Shown here: positions 8,455 through 16,106 of the stretch, piece by piece
How positions within the stretch are numbered: the stretch's first letter is position 1
Layout of the letters: each line of letters opens with the position of its first letter
Assembly: GCA_934667425.1 (NCBI GenBank)
Contig: CAKULV010000055.1
Location: 1 to 18,642 of the forward strand
Length of the DNA: 18,642 nucleotides
Origin: an uncultured Kiritimatiellota bacterium
Lineage (GTDB): Bacteria > Verrucomicrobiota > Kiritimatiellia > RFP12 > UBA1067
Direction of reading: 5' to 3'
Program-made: the position numbers and the translations under genes
Notes under the pieces: model-generated
The model's database searches: none
Told to the model about the DNA's origin: nothing
What the model saw: only the letters and a program-made list of their open reading frames with translations

Positions 8455-9720
8455 TCAGTAGTGGAATCTCACCCCAACCGTGCCGCGGAAGCGACTGTAA
8501 TTCCAGTCGTCGTTATCGTCATCGCTCCAGCGCTCATCCCATACGATGTTCGCGAACACGCTCATCCAGCGGTTGAGGAGATAATCAGCTCCAACACGGG
8601 CGGACAGCCACGTCTCGTCATAGTCCTCGCGACTGGTGTAGTAGTCATCGGAGAACGCATTATCCTCGTAGCGCCAAGAGAGGTCTGCCGTAAGCCTCAA
8701 CCGGTCCCCAAGCGTGAGATATGAGACACCCGTACCCAGCGTGTAGACCTTCAAGGCCTGGCCTGCATACCGCTCGGAAGGCTGATAGAAGCTTGAACCC
8801 AACACGGAAAGCTGCACCTGGCGATGAATGCGCCAGTTTCCGGTGAGCGAATACGTCCAGCCGCAGTCGGTTGTACCCGAATCGCCATATTCAAACCAGG
8901 AAGCGCCCATCAACGCACGGTAGGTGATAAGCTCCGTCATGTGGGACCCCAAGCCTGCCTGTATGGAATAGGCGTTGGAGTGGTTGTCGTACTTCCTGCT
9001 CAACGGATACCCGTGGCTGAGGGTCTGCTGCGTGTAGCGTGAATATCCGGCCGCGACGAGCAGATCAGTCCACTTGGTGGCGGCATACCCGATCTGGGCG
9101 CCGGCGGAATACTGCGACCAGCCATAGAGCGGAATGTAATGCCCCGTGTCGTTCTTGTAGTCGAGCATCGTGTACTGGCCCATCACGTTAGCGTGCCAAC
9201 GCTCGGTGAAGCGGCGCTCAAGCACGCCTGACACGTCAATGCTCTCGCGGTCACGCCAAATGCCGCGCCCGGTATTGGAAGTCAAGTCGTCGGACTGGTT
9301 GTAGAAGCCGTAGCGCTCAGTGATCATGAGCGACCACCCCTTCTCGTTCTTCGCGGAGGAGGAATAGCTGAATGAGAGGTTTTCGCCGAAGCTGTTCTCG
9401 CCCATATCCTTGTTGTAGTCGCAATAGTAGCGGTAGCGGTACCACACGCCGCCCGTCAACGCCCACTTCTCGCCATGCCATTCGAAATCGGCGCCAGGCG
9501 TGACCGCAAAGATCGAATCGTCAGTGGCATGGCGGGTCGTATCGATGTTAGAGTCGTACGTGTAGTCAAGCGAGACGTACGGCCTTATCGTTAGGTGGTT
9601 GTTGAAAAAGCGAAGACCAGTCGGCCGCGTATCCTTCTGGGGAGACGTGACCCCCTGCTGGGCCACAACCGATCCCACGGAAACCAACGTGGCCAACAGT
9701 GCGGTAGATTTGATGCTCAT
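8455..9720 (-). CDS. outer-membrane beta-barrel protein of the polysaccharide cluster
   Basis: No specific family can be named with certainty; it resembles the putative beta-barrel porins found in exopolysaccharide clusters. The 421-residue protein begins with a signal peptide (MSIKSTALLATLVSVGSVVA, cleavage expected after Ala20 before QQ). The rest is alternating polar/hydrophobic segments rich in Tyr and Trp. I count about 18 candidate strands by eye, separated by acidic loops. The C-terminus VGVRFHY has the terminal aromatic and alternating hydrophobics of a BAM recognition signal. I chose the ATG at 9718-9720 over one 24 nt upstream because GGAGGG (9729-9734) sits 8 nt before it and the signal peptide then starts correctly. 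The likely role is the outer-membrane channel for polymer, working with the OPX lipoprotein encoded two genes upstream. Confidence 0.85.
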   Translation of the reverse strand: MSIKSTALLATLVSVGSVVAQQGVTSPQKDTRPTGLRFFNNHLTIRPYVSLDYTYDSNIDTTRHATDDSIFAVTPGADFEWHGEKWALTGGVWYRYRYYCDYNKDMGENSFGENLSFSYSSSAKNEKGWSLMITERYGFYNQSDDLTSNTGRGIWRDRESIDVSGVLERRFTERWHANVMGQYTMLDYKNDTGHYIPLYGWSQYSAGAQIGYAATKWTDLLVAAGYSRYTQQTLSHGYPLSRKYDNHSNAYSIQAGLGSHMTELITYRALMGASWFEYGDSGTTDCGWTYSLTGNWRIHRQVQLSVLGSSFYQPSERYAGQALKVYTLGTGVSYLTLGDRLRLTADLSWRYEDNAFSDDYYTSREDYDETWLSARVGADYLLNRWMSVFANIVWDERWSDDDNDDWNYSRFRGTVGVRFHY

Positions 9721-9728
9721 GATGCGAA

Positions 9729-9734
9729 CCCTCC
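9729..9734 (-). promoter_or_regulatory. ribosome binding site deciding the barrel gene start
   Basis: GGAGGG on the minus strand lies 8 nt before the ATG at 9720. It falls inside the longer alternative reading frame that would begin at 9744, so it argues for the shorter product. Confidence 0.75.
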
Positions 9735-9747
9735 ACGGTGACATTGA

Positions 9748-10683
9748 TTACAAGCCCTGCATCCAATACGGACCCGGCTCGGTATGCTTGGTATGCTCAC
9801 GATTCTTGCCCTTGTAGTACGGGCTGCGCCAATCCTGGACGCGGTCGCGAGGCATGCTGCTGAGGCTGCCGTTCCTCATTGGATCGGCCGCATCGGCGGC
9901 ATCGCTTCCAAACACAGGGAATCTTGGCGTCTCCCACACGGGCTTCCCTCGCTGCAGATCCCCAAGCATTGAATCGATGATCTGCATCTGCGCGATTTTG
10001 AGCACTACGTTGTGGCTCGGCTCCTCGCCCGCCTGTGCGCCCGCAAGCATCGGGTCGTAGGTGGCCGCGCCATTGCGCCCAAGGGCGGACGGGAACCACG
10101 ACTCCTTGGCGGCCTCGCGGGACTCCTGCGGCAAAGAGGCGGCAACGGCATCCGTCACTGCCGCTTCAGCGGATTCGCCAGCCGCCCTGATGAACATCAG
10201 CCCCGCAAATCCGGCACGGACCGCGCCAGACTCGACAGAAGACGTGCGCTGGGCAATGCTCTGCATCGTTGTCTTCACGATGCCCAGGTACTCGGCATCC
10301 GTCATCGTCGCAGGACGAGAGAACTCGCTCTTCGCGAACTCCTCGTTTATGATCGTAAGCGATTCGGGCGGGACCGTGGCATAGACCTCCGCAAGCACTG
10401 CGGCACGGTCGGCCGCGCCGGCCGCCGCTACCGCCGCCCGGTTGGCCGCGAGGAACTTCGCCGCCTTGGCCTCGGCACTCCCCGGCATCTTCGAGATCGC
10501 GGCGTTGACCTCCGCGAGAAAGGCCGTCTTGTCCGCAGACGAAAGCTGGGCCATCGTACCCTTCAGCACGGCAGAGTCAAGGGCGCACTCCCCAACCTTT
10601 GCACGCCATTCGCTACGCGGCATTTCGGCGAAAAGGGCCGTTGCCACCAACGCCGCCACCGCCACCATCAATGTTCTTTTCAT
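9748..10683 (-). CDS. secreted protein of unknown function in the polysaccharide operon
   Basis: I do not recognise a family. The 311-residue product starts with a clear signal peptide (MKRTLMVAVAALVATALFA, cleavage expected before Glu20). The mature part is alanine- and glutamate-rich and probably mostly helical up to about residue 200. The tail is glycine-, proline- and arginine-rich and ends in EPGPYWMQGL. There are no other membrane segments, no lipobox, and only one cysteine in the N-terminal mature region. The start was set at 10681-10683, because AAAGGAG (10693-10699) is 9 nt upstream; an in-frame ATG at 10692 would touch that site. It lies between the export lipoprotein gene (31-nt gap) and the barrel gene (27-nt gap), so a periplasmic role in polymer export or modification is inferred from position alone. 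Confidence 0.85.
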   Translation of the reverse strand: MKRTLMVAVAALVATALFAEMPRSEWRAKVGECALDSAVLKGTMAQLSSADKTAFLAEVNAAISKMPGSAEAKAAKFLAANRAAVAAAGAADRAAVLAEVYATVPPESLTIINEEFAKSEFSRPATMTDAEYLGIVKTTMQSIAQRTSSVESGAVRAGFAGLMFIRAAGESAEAAVTDAVAASLPQESREAAKESWFPSALGRNGAATYDPMLAGAQAGEEPSHNVVLKIAQMQIIDSMLGDLQRGKPVWETPRFPVFGSDAADAADPMRNGSLSSMPRDRVQDWRSPYYKGKNREHTKHTEPGPYWMQGL

Positions 10684-10692
10684 GTTGCGCAT

Positions 10693-10699
10693 CTCCTTT
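10693..10699 (-). promoter_or_regulatory. ribosome binding site deciding the start of the unknown secreted protein
   Basis: AAAGGAG on the minus strand is 9 nt before the ATG at 10683. It abuts the alternative ATG at 10692 with no spacer, which rules that start out in practice. Confidence 0.7.
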
Positions 10700-10714
10700 C
10701 AGGAATATCCACAA

Positions 10715-11386
10715 TCAATACCAACTCATTGGAACCCACACGACATCACCGGCCTGAAGCAGCACATCCTTGTCGGGACGGCCCTCCTTGCCGATTTCGA
10801 CCAAATCCACGATGGTCTTCGTACGCTTGCCATCCTTGTCGCAATGCGTGACCCTTATGCCTGCCTTGTCGGCAAGTGGCGTAGCCCCGCCGGCAAGCTG
10901 AAGGGCCCTCGTCACGCGCAAGTCCATGGTGGCCGGGACATCCACGGGGCCGGGTCTCTGGACTTCCCCTAGCACAGTCACCGTTCCCCACGGCGAAACC
11001 ATTCCGCCGCCAGGCTGATATATGAATGTCGCCGTCACATGGGGATCGAGGAAATACTCCTTGTACGCCACCGCTATCTTCTGCTGAAGCCCTACAAGCG
11101 TAAGCCCATCGCACTTTATCTGCCCGACAAGCTCCATCGTTATGTAGCCATCGGCATCCACGAAATACTGCTTGGCCTCGCGGCCGGACAGGCCGGCCGC
11201 AGTGACCGAAATCAGCAACGCTACGCCAGGACGGACCTTGGGGCCATCGAAATACGTGGCGAGCATCTCGGCATCCACGCCCTTGTCGCCCTGCGCATCG
11301 CCCGAAAGCGCGGAAAGCAGGCCCGAGCAGCCTCCAAACGCCAACAACGCGGACAAGATCGCCGCATATGTAAACCTCTTCCTCAT
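10715..11386 (-). CDS. short OPX-family polysaccharide export lipoprotein (Poly_export plus one SLBB domain)
   Basis: OPX proteins form the periplasmic conduit through which Wzx/Wzy-made polymer leaves the cell. The 223-residue protein has a lipoprotein-type signal peptide with Cys20 in AFGGCS, which is an imperfect lipobox. A Poly_export domain follows (about 49-123, including YFVDADGYITMELVG). Next is one SLBB domain (about 134-200, beginning VTVLGEVQRPGPVDV) and the closing motif LQAGDVVWVPMSWY. E. coli Wza is about 380 residues and ends in an amphipathic helix that crosses the outer membrane; here the chain ends straight after the SLBB module. It is the first gene of the polysaccharide block and has no visible Shine-Dalgarno. 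The promoter at 11399-11427 is so close that the message would be nearly leaderless. Confidence 0.92.
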   Translation of the reverse strand: MRKRFTYAAILSALLAFGGCSGLLSALSGDAQGDKGVDAEMLATYFDGPKVRPGVALLISVTAAGLSGREAKQYFVDADGYITMELVGQIKCDGLTLVGLQQKIAVAYKEYFLDPHVTATFIYQPGGGMVSPWGTVTVLGEVQRPGPVDVPATMDLRVTRALQLAGGATPLADKAGIRVTHCDKDGKRTKTIVDLVEIGKEGRPDKDVLLQAGDVVWVPMSWY

Positions 11387-11398
11387 AAAACGGTGCGT

Positions 11399-11427
11399 AT
11401 AGTATCACTTCAGGCGTTCAAAAGCAA
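11399..11427 (-). promoter_or_regulatory. sigma70-type promoter of the polysaccharide operon
   Basis: On the minus strand a -35 box TTGCTT (11422-11427) and a -10 box TACTAT (11399-11404) are 17 bp apart. Only 12 nt separate the -10 box from the ATG at 11386, so a typical start site would give a 5' leader of about 5-6 nt. It lies in the widest gap inside the minus-strand gene array, the 69 nt between ispG and the OPX gene, which is where a separate promoter would be expected. Confidence 0.6.
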
Positions 11428-11455
11428 CTGCCATTTTTTTTTCTCCATGACCGCT

Positions 11456-12514
11456 TCAACACCGCATCCTGCGTTCTACGGCGGAAACGACCGCCCCTAC
11501 GGCCTCGCCTTCGGGGATCCTGCCCTTCAGCCTGCCATCCTCGTAGAGAAGGAAGAAGCGGTCGCCGCCACACAGGGCGATATCGGCGCCCTTGGCCTCT
11601 CCCGGGCCGTTCACTACGCACCCCATGACCGCCACACGAGGAAATGCGATGTGCCGCCCCATCGACGCGCCGATTCTGGCAAGGGCTGCCTCCACAGCCT
11701 CGGCCACGCCCCGTACATCGCATTTTGTGCGTCCGCAGGTCGGACAGCTCGTAACCGAAGGTCCCGGTTCCCGCAGCCGCAGAGCCCTTAGCAGCTCCAG
11801 CCCTACCGCGACCTCCCTTTCCGGCGCATCGGTGAGCGAGACCCTTATTGTATCGCCTATGCCCTCCGACAGCAGTATCCCCATGGCCACCGAGGAATGC
11901 ACTGTGCCGCGAAGGAACGTACCCGCCTCGGTAAGCCCGAGATGGAGCGGAAGGTCGGTACGTTCGGACAGTTCCCGGTAGGCGGCCAGGGTGGATGCCA
12001 CGTCCGAGGCCTTGACTGAGACGACGATGTCGCGGAATCCCTCGTCCTCAAGGAGCTTCACGTGCTTGAGGGCCGATGACACCAGCGTCTCCCCCGCCTC
12101 AAGGCTGCCGCCGTTGACTCCTATGCGGATCGGCACTCCCCTTTCCTTCGCCGCGCGCGCGACAGCCCGCACGCGATCCCGTCCGCCGATGTTTCCCGGA
12201 TTGAGGCGCAGCGCGTGCGTTCCGGCCTCTATCGCGGCAAGGGCGCAACGGTAGTCGAAATGTATGTCGGCGACAATGGGAACCGGACTCTGCCTGGCCA
12301 CCTGACGGAGAACGTCTGCGGCGGCAACGTCCGGAACCGTCAGCCGCACTATGTCCGCGCCGGACTCGGCACATGATCGCAGATGTCCTATGATCGCCGC
12401 CGCGTCGTGCGGGTCGTCGCACAGCATGGTCTGCACACTCACAGGCGCTCCACCGCCGATCGGCACGTTGCCGACCTTGACCATCCTCGTGTGTTCCCTA
12501 CTGCAACGAGCCAT
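11456..12514 (-). CDS. ispG: 4-hydroxy-3-methylbut-2-en-1-yl diphosphate synthase (IspG/GcpE)
   Basis: IspG is an iron-sulfur enzyme that reduces MEcPP to HMBPP in the MEP isoprenoid pathway, with flavodoxin or ferredoxin as electron donor. The 352-residue protein has the N-terminal TIM-barrel signature (GGGAPVSVQTM, then HFDYRCALAAIEAGTHALRL at 85-104). The three Fe4S4 cysteines are Cys257 and Cys260 in SCPTCGRTKCD and Cys299 in VMGCVVNGPGEA, followed by Glu306. It is the short bacterial form, without the insert domain of plant enzymes. It is the last gene of block A; the ATG lies 6 nt after the histidine kinase stop, with AAAGG spanning that stop as ribosome site. No terminator is seen before the polysaccharide block. 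Confidence 0.96.
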   Translation of the reverse strand: MARCSREHTRMVKVGNVPIGGGAPVSVQTMLCDDPHDAAAIIGHLRSCAESGADIVRLTVPDVAAADVLRQVARQSPVPIVADIHFDYRCALAAIEAGTHALRLNPGNIGGRDRVRAVARAAKERGVPIRIGVNGGSLEAGETLVSSALKHVKLLEDEGFRDIVVSVKASDVASTLAAYRELSERTDLPLHLGLTEAGTFLRGTVHSSVAMGILLSEGIGDTIRVSLTDAPEREVAVGLELLRALRLREPGPSVTSCPTCGRTKCDVRGVAEAVEAALARIGASMGRHIAFPRVAVMGCVVNGPGEAKGADIALCGGDRFFLLYEDGRLKGRIPEGEAVGAVVSAVERRMRC

Positions 12515-12520
12515 GTTGGA

Positions 12521-13450
12521 CTACCTTTCGATGGGGAGCCTTACGGTGAATCGGGCGCCGCTCCCAGATGCCCGGCCGCTGCAGGCGACCGTTCCGCCAT
12601 ATGACGTGACTATCGCGTTCACAAGCGCAAGACCGAGACCGTTGCCCGGCTTCGTGCGGGTGCCGTCCACGCGGTAGAAGCGGTCGAATATCTTCCGCCG
12701 ATCCGCCTCCGGAACGCCCGGCCCCGTATCCGAGACGCAAAGCTCGACATAGCCATCAATCTTTTCGAGGCTCACGGAGATGGAGCCTCCGTCTGGCGTG
12801 AACTTGATGGCGTTGTCGAACAGGTTCTGGATAACCTGGCACAGACGCACCGAGTGTCCGCTTACGGGCGGGATCCTTTCGACGTCTACGGTGAGATGGA
12901 GATTGTGTTCCTCCAGCATCGGATGGTACAGTTCGGCGACGGAGCGCACTGTCTCCGCAAGGTCTACGGATTCCACCGGCGTACCGTCCAGCCCCCTTTC
13001 CATCTTCGCGATGTCGAGCATCGTGTTCAGGAGATGGAGCAGGCCCTGCGTCTCCATGCCGACCGTGGCGGCCAGGTCTTCGGCCTTTCCGCTGCCGGAG
13101 GCCACGAGTTCGGCGGCGGCGGAAAGGCGGGTGAGCGGGGTGCGGAGATCGTGCGCTATGTCGTCCGTCAGCTGCCGCAGCGCCCGCAGGGCATCGGCGT
13201 ACTGGCGATCAACCCCCCGGTCGAACGCGGCGTTCACGGCGATCATCGCCAGCAGGAGCGCGGCGAGGAGGAGGATGCACAACCCCTCCATGGGATGCTC
13301 CCACAGGTGCCTGTGGCAGGCATAGAACGCCGCAAGGGCCAGTCCCACCGCCAGCACGAAGGTCGCCAACCCCGTCACCAGGTGAAAGACGCGGTGCTTT
13401 CGGCGAAGGCGATCCTCCGGGCGTTCGTCGTTGCCTTTACACGAGCACAT
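12521..13450 (-). CDS. minimal two-component sensor histidine kinase
   Basis: The protein should autophosphorylate on histidine and pass the phosphate to the regulator encoded just upstream. The 309 residues contain two membrane segments (about 24-45 and 57-76) with only some 11 residues between them, so no real periplasmic sensor domain. The HisKA box has His100 in DDIAHDLRTPLTRL. The ATPase domain follows: N box with Asn213 in LFDNAIKF, G1 DTGPGVPE (241-248) and G2 GNGLGLALV (269-277). Only about 20 residues separate TM2 from the H box, too few for a standard HAMP domain. The ATG overlaps the response regulator's last 14 nt, and AAGGGG lies 7 nt upstream. The signal is unknown; membrane state or an accessory partner is possible. 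Confidence 0.93.
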   Translation of the reverse strand: MCSCKGNDERPEDRLRRKHRVFHLVTGLATFVLAVGLALAAFYACHRHLWEHPMEGLCILLLAALLLAMIAVNAAFDRGVDRQYADALRALRQLTDDIAHDLRTPLTRLSAAAELVASGSGKAEDLAATVGMETQGLLHLLNTMLDIAKMERGLDGTPVESVDLAETVRSVAELYHPMLEEHNLHLTVDVERIPPVSGHSVRLCQVIQNLFDNAIKFTPDGGSISVSLEKIDGYVELCVSDTGPGVPEADRRKIFDRFYRVDGTRTKPGNGLGLALVNAIVTSYGGTVACSGRASGSGARFTVRLPIER

Positions 13451-14096
13451 ACCCGAAGCCCCTTATCGTCTTGAGGATCGCGTGTTCCGGATCTATCTTC
13501 TCGCGCAAACGGCTTATGCGGGTCTCCACTACATTTGTCGCGGGATCGAACGAATAGTGCCACACGCTCTCCATTATGGTCGCCTTGGTGACTACCCGCC
13601 CGCGATTGCGCATAAGGTATTCCAGAAGCTGGTATTCGAGCGGCTGGAGCTGCACCTTCACCCCTCCGCGAGTCACGCGGTGGGTCACCAGGTTCATCTC
13701 CAGGTCTCCCGCCTTCAGGACAGTCTCGGAAGTACGGTTGAGCCTCCGCATCACGGTCTGCACCCTTGCGATAAGCTCCGCGACCGAGAACGGCTTGCCG
13801 AGATAGTCGTCGGCCCCGGCCTCAAGCCCCGTTATCTTCTCCTCGGCGCTGGACCGGGCGCTAAGTATGACCACCGGCATGGTGATGCCGGCCCCGCGCC
13901 ATTCGCGCACGATGTCCACGCCGTTCATCGAAGGCAGCATCACGTCCACAACCGCCGCGTCATACTTGGAGGCGATCCCGTTCTCGTACCCGATGCGTCC
14001 ATCCGTCTCATGGACGACCACGTTGCCAATGTGCCTGAACGCCGCCGAGATGAATCCCGCCGTCCTTACGTCATCCTCTATGAGAAGTATTTTCAT
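13437..14096 (-). CDS. OmpR/PhoB-family response regulator
   Basis: The 219-residue protein has a receiver domain with the acidic pair Asp8-Asp9, phosphoacceptor Asp51 in VVDVMLP, Ser79 and Lys101 in GKPF. From about 125 there is a winged-helix DNA-binding domain (LEYQLLEYLMRNRGRVV near the start, ending with TIRGFGYVLV). It therefore binds DNA when phosphorylated. Its closest look-alikes are heavy-metal or copper-type regulators (CusR/CopR/IrlR group), but target and signal cannot be read from the sequence. It overlaps the kinase gene by 14 nt, which supports a cognate pair, and it starts 15 nt after the ABC exporter stop. No matching direct repeats were recognised in the two upstream promoters. 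Confidence 0.95.
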   Translation of the reverse strand: MKILLIEDDVRTAGFISAAFRHIGNVVVHETDGRIGYENGIASKYDAAVVDVMLPSMNGVDIVREWRGAGITMPVVILSARSSAEEKITGLEAGADDYLGKPFSVAELIARVQTVMRRLNRTSETVLKAGDLEMNLVTHRVTRGGVKVQLQPLEYQLLEYLMRNRGRVVTKATIMESVWHYSFDPATNVVETRISRLREKIDPEHAILKTIRGFGYVLV

Positions 14097-14111
14097 GGAG
14101 CGTCGCCCCCG

Positions 14112-16103
14112 CTACTTCTGGTGCTGCATGTCGCACAGCTTGCGGTAGACGCCGTCTGCGGCATAGAGCGCATCGTGCGTGCCGCGCTCGACGATCTCGC
14201 CGTCCCTCATCACCAGGATCATGTCGGCGTCGCGGATCGTGGAGAGGCGGTGCGCGATGGCGAACACGGTGCGGTTCTTCATCAGGTTGGACAGTGCGTC
14301 CTGCACCAGCCTCTCCGTCACTGTGTCCAAAGCGCTCGTCGCCTCGTCGAGGATGAGAATCGGCGGATTGCGGAGTATCGCCCTCGCTATGGAAATGCGC
14401 TGGCGCTCGCCGCCCGAAAGGGCAAAGCCCTTCTCGCCGACAATGCGTCCATACCCTTCCGGCTGGGACACTATGAAGTCGTGGGCATTCGCCATCCTCG
14501 CCGCGGCGACCACCTGCTCATGGGTCGCGCCCGGAGTGCCGTAGCGTATATTCTCCTCGATCGTGTCGTTGAACAGCAGAGCTTCCTGCGTAACCGCCCC
14601 GACAAGGCGATGGAGGTCTGCCGTACGCATGTCGCGAAGATCGGCGCCATCCATCGTGATGCGTCCGCAACGCGGGTCGTAGAAGCGAGCGAGCAGACCG
14701 GAAAGCGTCGATTTCCCGGAGCCGGTCGATCCGACAACCGCCACCATTTGGCCTCGCGGCAGATCGAACGTAACGTCTTTCACCGCATCCCTGTCCGCGG
14801 TGTCGTAGCGGAACGACACGCCTTCGAAGGAGACCTTGTCTGTGAACTCGGCCTTGGGGGCGGCATCCTGCCGCTCCGGCAGCTCCATGTGCAGATCCAG
14901 CACAGAGAAGATTCGGGCGAGCGCGGCCATCGTCGTCTCAAGCTGGATCTGCAGCTTCGACAGCTGCTTCACGGGCTTGTATATGATCAGCAGGGGCGCA
15001 AGCATGGGCACCACATCGGATATCTTCACGCCGGTGGCGAAGCACCATACGAGGAACGCACATATGAGAAGTATCCCCACTGTCTCTACGCTAGGCCCGA
15101 CCATGAGGCCAACGCGCAGTCCCTTCATCGTGGACTTCAGCAGATACCTGTTCGTGGCGGCGTAGCGCTCGTTCTCGAACTGCTCGGTGTTGTAGCTCTT
15201 CACGACCTTGATGCAAGTAAGCACCTCGTGAATCTTCGCGCCGATCATAGAATTGCGCTCCATCGTCCTCTTGGCCCACTTCTTTATCGCCCTCCCGAGC
15301 ATGTGGACCGGGAACACGAACATCGGGAACCCGATGCATATGAGCAGAAGAGTAGGCAGCATGTCGTTGGCTATTGCATACCACACGATGTATCCGACAG
15401 CCACGAGTATCTCGAACGGCGCAAGGGCGACTTCTGTCAGAATCGTGGTGAGGATCACCTGTATCTGCTGCGGGTCTGCCGAGATGCGCGTCATGATCTG
15501 CCCGACGTCCACCCGACCGAAGAACTGCATGCCCTGCCGCTGGACATGCTCCAGCATCTCCTGCCTGAGGTCCGCCACGGCATGTGCGCCAGACCAGCTC
15601 AGGCAGTAGTTGTTGAGGTACATCATCCCAAGACGGAGCGCGGCGATCACCGGCACGACCACGACGGCGATCAGCAGCAGCGCACCCGCCATCCCCCCCT
15701 GCTCGGTCTGCAGGCGGATGCCGACCTTTGCCGCCATCTGCTCCACCTGCGGATACCAGCCGGGCAGTTTCGCCTTCTTCTCCATCTGCCTGTCGAACGA
15801 GTTGCGGCCGTGCGATTCCGCCTTGGGCCTCGCGGCGGCATCCGGCGTGGCGACCTCTTCGGCAATCGCTGCAGAGGCCCGTGCGGGATGCGCTTCGCCA
15901 TCGTGCGACTCTACGTGCTGCAATGTAGGCCGCACTATCTGGAAGAGCGGCAGCATCGTGCCTGCCGTGCACATGCCGGCGAGTATGCCCACGAACAGCC
16001 GGAACTTGTACCTTTTCGCGTATTTCCATACGCGCCCGTACGCCTCGCGCCGCGTATACTCCCGGTCGAAGAACTCTTTCCTGTATGATACCCTGGCTCC
16101 CAT
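14112..16103 (-). CDS. MsbA-like ABC exporter (fused permease and ATPase)
   Basis: This is a type IV half-transporter, expected to work as a homodimer and flip or export a lipid, glycolipid or peptide across the inner membrane. The 663-residue protein has six membrane segments followed by a nucleotide-binding domain. That domain has Walker A GSTGSGKST (458-466), Q-loop Gln506, signature LSGGE (562-566), Walker B ILILDE with Glu587, and switch His618. An unusual hydrophilic stretch of about 75 residues (60-135) separates TM1 from TM2, on the periplasmic side if the usual topology holds. The gene follows the guanylyltransferase by 3 nt and precedes the response regulator by 15 nt. A lipid A or lipid-linked glycan substrate fits the context, but the substrate is not shown. 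Confidence 0.93.
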   Translation of the reverse strand: MGARVSYRKEFFDREYTRREAYGRVWKYAKRYKFRLFVGILAGMCTAGTMLPLFQIVRPTLQHVESHDGEAHPARASAAIAEEVATPDAAARPKAESHGRNSFDRQMEKKAKLPGWYPQVEQMAAKVGIRLQTEQGGMAGALLLIAVVVVPVIAALRLGMMYLNNYCLSWSGAHAVADLRQEMLEHVQRQGMQFFGRVDVGQIMTRISADPQQIQVILTTILTEVALAPFEILVAVGYIVWYAIANDMLPTLLLICIGFPMFVFPVHMLGRAIKKWAKRTMERNSMIGAKIHEVLTCIKVVKSYNTEQFENERYAATNRYLLKSTMKGLRVGLMVGPSVETVGILLICAFLVWCFATGVKISDVVPMLAPLLIIYKPVKQLSKLQIQLETTMAALARIFSVLDLHMELPERQDAAPKAEFTDKVSFEGVSFRYDTADRDAVKDVTFDLPRGQMVAVVGSTGSGKSTLSGLLARFYDPRCGRITMDGADLRDMRTADLHRLVGAVTQEALLFNDTIEENIRYGTPGATHEQVVAAARMANAHDFIVSQPEGYGRIVGEKGFALSGGERQRISIARAILRNPPILILDEATSALDTVTERLVQDALSNLMKNRTVFAIAHRLSTIRDADMILVMRDGEIVERGTHDALYAADGVYRKLCDMQHQK

Positions 16104-16106
16104 AAG

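Noticed and set aside
9721..9744. Upstream ATG giving the barrel protein eight more residues.
   Set aside because: The ribosome site GGAGGG lies inside that extension, and the signal peptide is only well formed from the ATG at 9720.
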